A stretch of 64,000 bases of DNA, taken from positions 2,090,254 through 2,154,253 of the forward strand of contig JAVGVS010000018.1 in NCBI GenBank assembly GCA_032718565.1. The letters are read 5' to 3'. The translations under genes and the position numbers were made by a program. The notes beneath the pieces are model-generated. The model saw only the letters and a program-made list of their open reading frames with translations. It was not told the origin of the DNA and made no database searches. Positions within the stretch are counted from its first letter, which is position 1. Every line of letters begins with the position of its first letter. The DNA is from Distichodus sexfasciatus (taxonomy: Eukaryota > Chordata > Actinopteri > Characiformes > Distichodontidae). Positions 62,268 to 64,000 of the stretch are shown here, one piece after another.

Positions 62268-62537
62268 TCATTATCCGAACTGCTGAATTCCAACTGGGGT
62301 CGCGGGGGGACCAGAACCTATCCCGGAAAGGTGGGGACCAACCCTGGTTGATTGGTGACTCTAAATTTGCCCCATAAGGTGCGAGTGGGAGTGTGATTGT
62401 GTGAGTGTGTGTGCCCTGTGGTGTGTTGGTGCTCACCCAGGGTATGTCCCAACCTCGAACCCACAATCCCGGGATAGGCACCGGTCCCCGACCCTGACAC
62501 AGATTAAGCAGTTCAGAAAATGAAGGAATGAATGAAT
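62268..62537. mobile_element. SINE copy with fold-back tail
   Basis: From 62347 rightward this is the body and tail of the same SINE family in plus orientation (GGTGACTCTAAATTTGCCCC ... GGGATAGGCACCGGTCCCCG ... GAAGGAATGAATGAAT). The preceding 62268-62346 is the tail of the same family in reverse (CATTATCCGAACTGCTGAAT, GGGGTCGCGGGGGGACC, CCTATCCCGG). The two tails form inverted arms of about 75-80 bp. The tRNA-like head is absent. It lies about 110 bp upstream of sntg2 exon 2. Confidence 0.8.
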
Positions 62538-62646
62538 ATTGCGTTAAAACATTTAGCAACTACTCAAACAATGAACTAACACAATTAATACTATTTAAAA
62601 TACTGTGCTAACAGCAAATAACTCAGCTTTTCTGCTGTGTTCACAG

Positions 62647-62784
62647 ACAAAAACCGGACTTGCCCTACTGAATGACGAAGACACCGATAACACCTACGAC
62701 ATCCGTTTAAAGCTAACAAAAGAGATGTTGACCATACAGAAACAGGATGTGGTCTGCATTGGTGGCAGTGCACATAACTTGAAC
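62647..62784 (+). CDS. sntg2: Gamma-2 syntrophin, exon 2 (residues 24-69)
   Basis: Acceptor GTTCACAG at 62639-62646 and donor AAC|GTAAGT enclose 46 codons, phase 0 at both ends: TKTGLALLNDEDTDN, then YDIRLKLTKEMLTIQKQDVV, then CIGGSAHNLN. The middle is almost residue-for-residue mammalian SNTG2 (YDIRLKLTKEVLTIQKQDVV). It differs clearly from SNTG1 at the same place, so the gamma-2 paralogue is meant. In syntrophins this forms the first half of the PH1 domain, which is split by the PDZ domain. Confidence 0.95.
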
Positions 62785-63188
62785 GTAAGTACTAATGCTT
62801 TATCTCAAATAAAGTCTGAATTACACAGATACCCAAGATGCTTTAGTCTGTTGTTAAGCATTGAACATGCATTATTTTTTAAACACTATGCAACACTAGT
62901 GTAGGGTTAAGGGAAAGGGTTGTGCTGAAGACAGATTACAGAAGATCAGCAAAAGCAGACACACTGGAATATTTTTCATTACATTTGACTTTCAAGTCAT
63001 GCAGCACAATTCATGTTCTCAGTTTGTAAGCAGGGGACACTCTGCATCTTTCACAGTTGGACTATTCCCAGTTTTCCAGTGCTTGTCCAATGCACATAAT
63101 ATATTAAGCACATATACTGACAAGCGTCATTATAACAAAGAACCTTGAGCTTTTATATTTTTACCAAATAAATTCCCATTTTTTAAAG

Positions 63189-63245
63189 CACAGAACTGTT
63201 GTACTCCGAAGACAGGCAACTGGAGGCCTTGGTCTGAGCATCAAA
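63189..63245 (+). CDS. sntg2: Gamma-2 syntrophin, exon 3 (PDZ start)
   Basis: Nineteen codons, HRTVVLRRQATGGLGLSIK, between acceptor TTTTTTAAAG (AG at 63187-63188) and donor AAA|GTAGGT. GGLGLSIK is the carboxylate-binding loop (GLGF-type) of the syntrophin PDZ domain. The acceptor at AAAG|CAC, not the nearby CACAG, is chosen because only it keeps the frame from exon 2. It gives one residue more than the mammalian protein at the junction. Confidence 0.9.
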
Positions 63246-63525
63246 GTAGGTTGATTTTGTTTGCATTTTAAAAATACATTATTTCAAAGCAACTAAACAC
63301 ATTCATGTATAAAATTTAGCACTTTGTAGAACTGACAGATGGTTTTCCAGCATTAGGCTAATTTATAGATGATGAAGACTGTGTAGTAAAGATTAAAGCT
63401 TATTTACTAATCTTCATCATACCTAAATGAGACAGTAGTGCTGATCTGTGATTTGGATGATAAAAGTGTGCTCTGAGGACAGCTTCTACAGCTAAATCAC
63501 CTTGATGAACTTTTATTTATTTCAG

Positions 63526-63583
63526 GGGGGAGCTGAGCATAAAGTGCCTGTGGTCATTTCAAAGATTTTCAAAGATCAAGTAG
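63526..63583 (+). CDS. sntg2: Gamma-2 syntrophin, exon 4 (PDZ, continues)
   Basis: Acceptor TTATTTATTTCAG ends at 63525. The exon gives GGAEHKVPVVISKIFKDQV plus one base, and the donor is GTAG|GTAAGG (phase 1). The family has GGSEHNVPVVISKIFEDQAA here; the mammalian alanine codon split (G|CN) supports phase 1. It continues the PDZ domain. Remaining exons (rest of PDZ, second half of PH1, PH2 and the syntrophin-unique region) lie beyond the window. Confidence 0.92.
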
Positions 63584-64000
63584 GTAAGGCACCACTGAGT
63601 GTACCTCTTAATTACTGTACAACTATATTAGTCATGGCTAAAGCAATGACTATATTTCACTCTCACAACCATCAACACTGATTAACTCTTTTCAATTTTG
63701 CAGTTTAGAGTGTCTGTAGCACGGCGCCAAAATCCACTTGATCTGCAAAGGCAGTCCATTTGATAGCCATGTAATTAGAGGCCAGCAAGCGTGCCAGTTT
63801 AGTGTACTGAAGCACCAAAAAAGCAGTGTTTGGCTGTAATGCCATCTTTCAACCATGAAAAATGGACAGTCGTACAGAAGCATGCAGCAGAAATTCAGAA
63901 TTTTCTATTCCAGTAATAAGAGAAAGTGAATAGCATCTATTACAAATGGCCTGGTGTGACTGAACGACTGTGTGTGTGTTTGTGTGTGTGTGTGTGCGCG
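63584..64000 (+). other. sntg2: sntg2 intron 4 (partial)
   Basis: Intronic sequence to the window edge, with a GT microsatellite from about 63969 to the end. No exon seen. Confidence 0.8.

Larger units (their letters stand above)
54006..62646 (+). other. sntg2: sntg2 intron 1
   Basis: An 8.6-kb intron with consensus ends (GTAAGT...TTCACAG). It carries a GT/GA compound microsatellite, a SINE with target-site duplication, a Tc1-like element, a hAT-like element and a fold-back SINE (each listed). A CTGT tract is at about 55098-55118 and a TGTGC tract near 59761-59781. No coding exon was recognised in the remainder. Confidence 0.85.

Noticed and set aside
62242..62559. 105-codon minus-strand frame
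   Set aside because: Lies entirely over a SINE copy; related SINE-derived frames appear at 19.3 and 56.3 kb.
1..64000. CRISPR array, operon, phage or other prokaryotic system
   Set aside because: No regular spaced repeats and no bacterial gene organisation; split exons and transposon types are vertebrate.

Overview
The window reads as nuclear DNA of a ray-finned (probably teleost) fish. It is AT-rich, gene-poor and non-bacterial: its coding sequence is split into exons with GT/AG borders, it carries long dinucleotide microsatellites, and its transposons (Tc1/mariner relics, a hAT-type element, tRNA-like SINEs) are typical of fish genomes. The species cannot be named from the sequence alone.

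Three protein-coding loci are supported. (1) tunar, minus strand, 11,155-11,301, encodes a 48-residue single-pass membrane micropeptide (TUNAR/BNLN family). A likely upstream exon ends at 15,338, and a CpG-rich presumed promoter lies near 16.1-16.4 kb. (2) tmem151b, minus strand, has exon 1 at 39,485-39,565 and exon 2 at 37,276-38,670, giving a 491-residue neuronal multi-pass membrane protein. (3) sntg2 (gamma-2 syntrophin), plus strand, has its first four coding exons at 53,937-54,005, 62,647-62,784, 63,189-63,245 and 63,526-63,583; the rest of the gene lies beyond the right edge. tmem151b and sntg2 are divergent, about 14.4 kb apart, and each begins in a CpG-rich segment.

Layout: 1-11 kb is intergenic with a decayed Tc1-like transposase (3.4-4.2 kb) and CTCF-like motifs. 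11-16.4 kb is tunar. 16.4-37.2 kb is a gene desert holding a SINE, microsatellites, an unrecognised 64-codon open segment (21.5-21.7 kb) and GC-richer patches that could be conserved regulatory elements. 37.2-39.6 kb is tmem151b. 39.6-53.9 kb is intergenic with a retroelement 3' end and a long AT repeat. 53.9-64 kb is the 5' part of sntg2, whose 8.6-kb first intron carries a SINE with target-site duplication, a Tc1 element with long inverted repeats, a hAT-like element with an exact 8-bp duplication, and a fold-back SINE.

The genes do not form an operon or a joint pathway. All three families are linked to neurons, but any shared regulation is inference. No new multi-gene system was found. The most rewarding items are the tunar micropeptide with its possible in-frame N-terminal extension, convergent CTCF-like motifs around the tunar side of the window, and the well-preserved transposon termini inside sntg2 intron 1.
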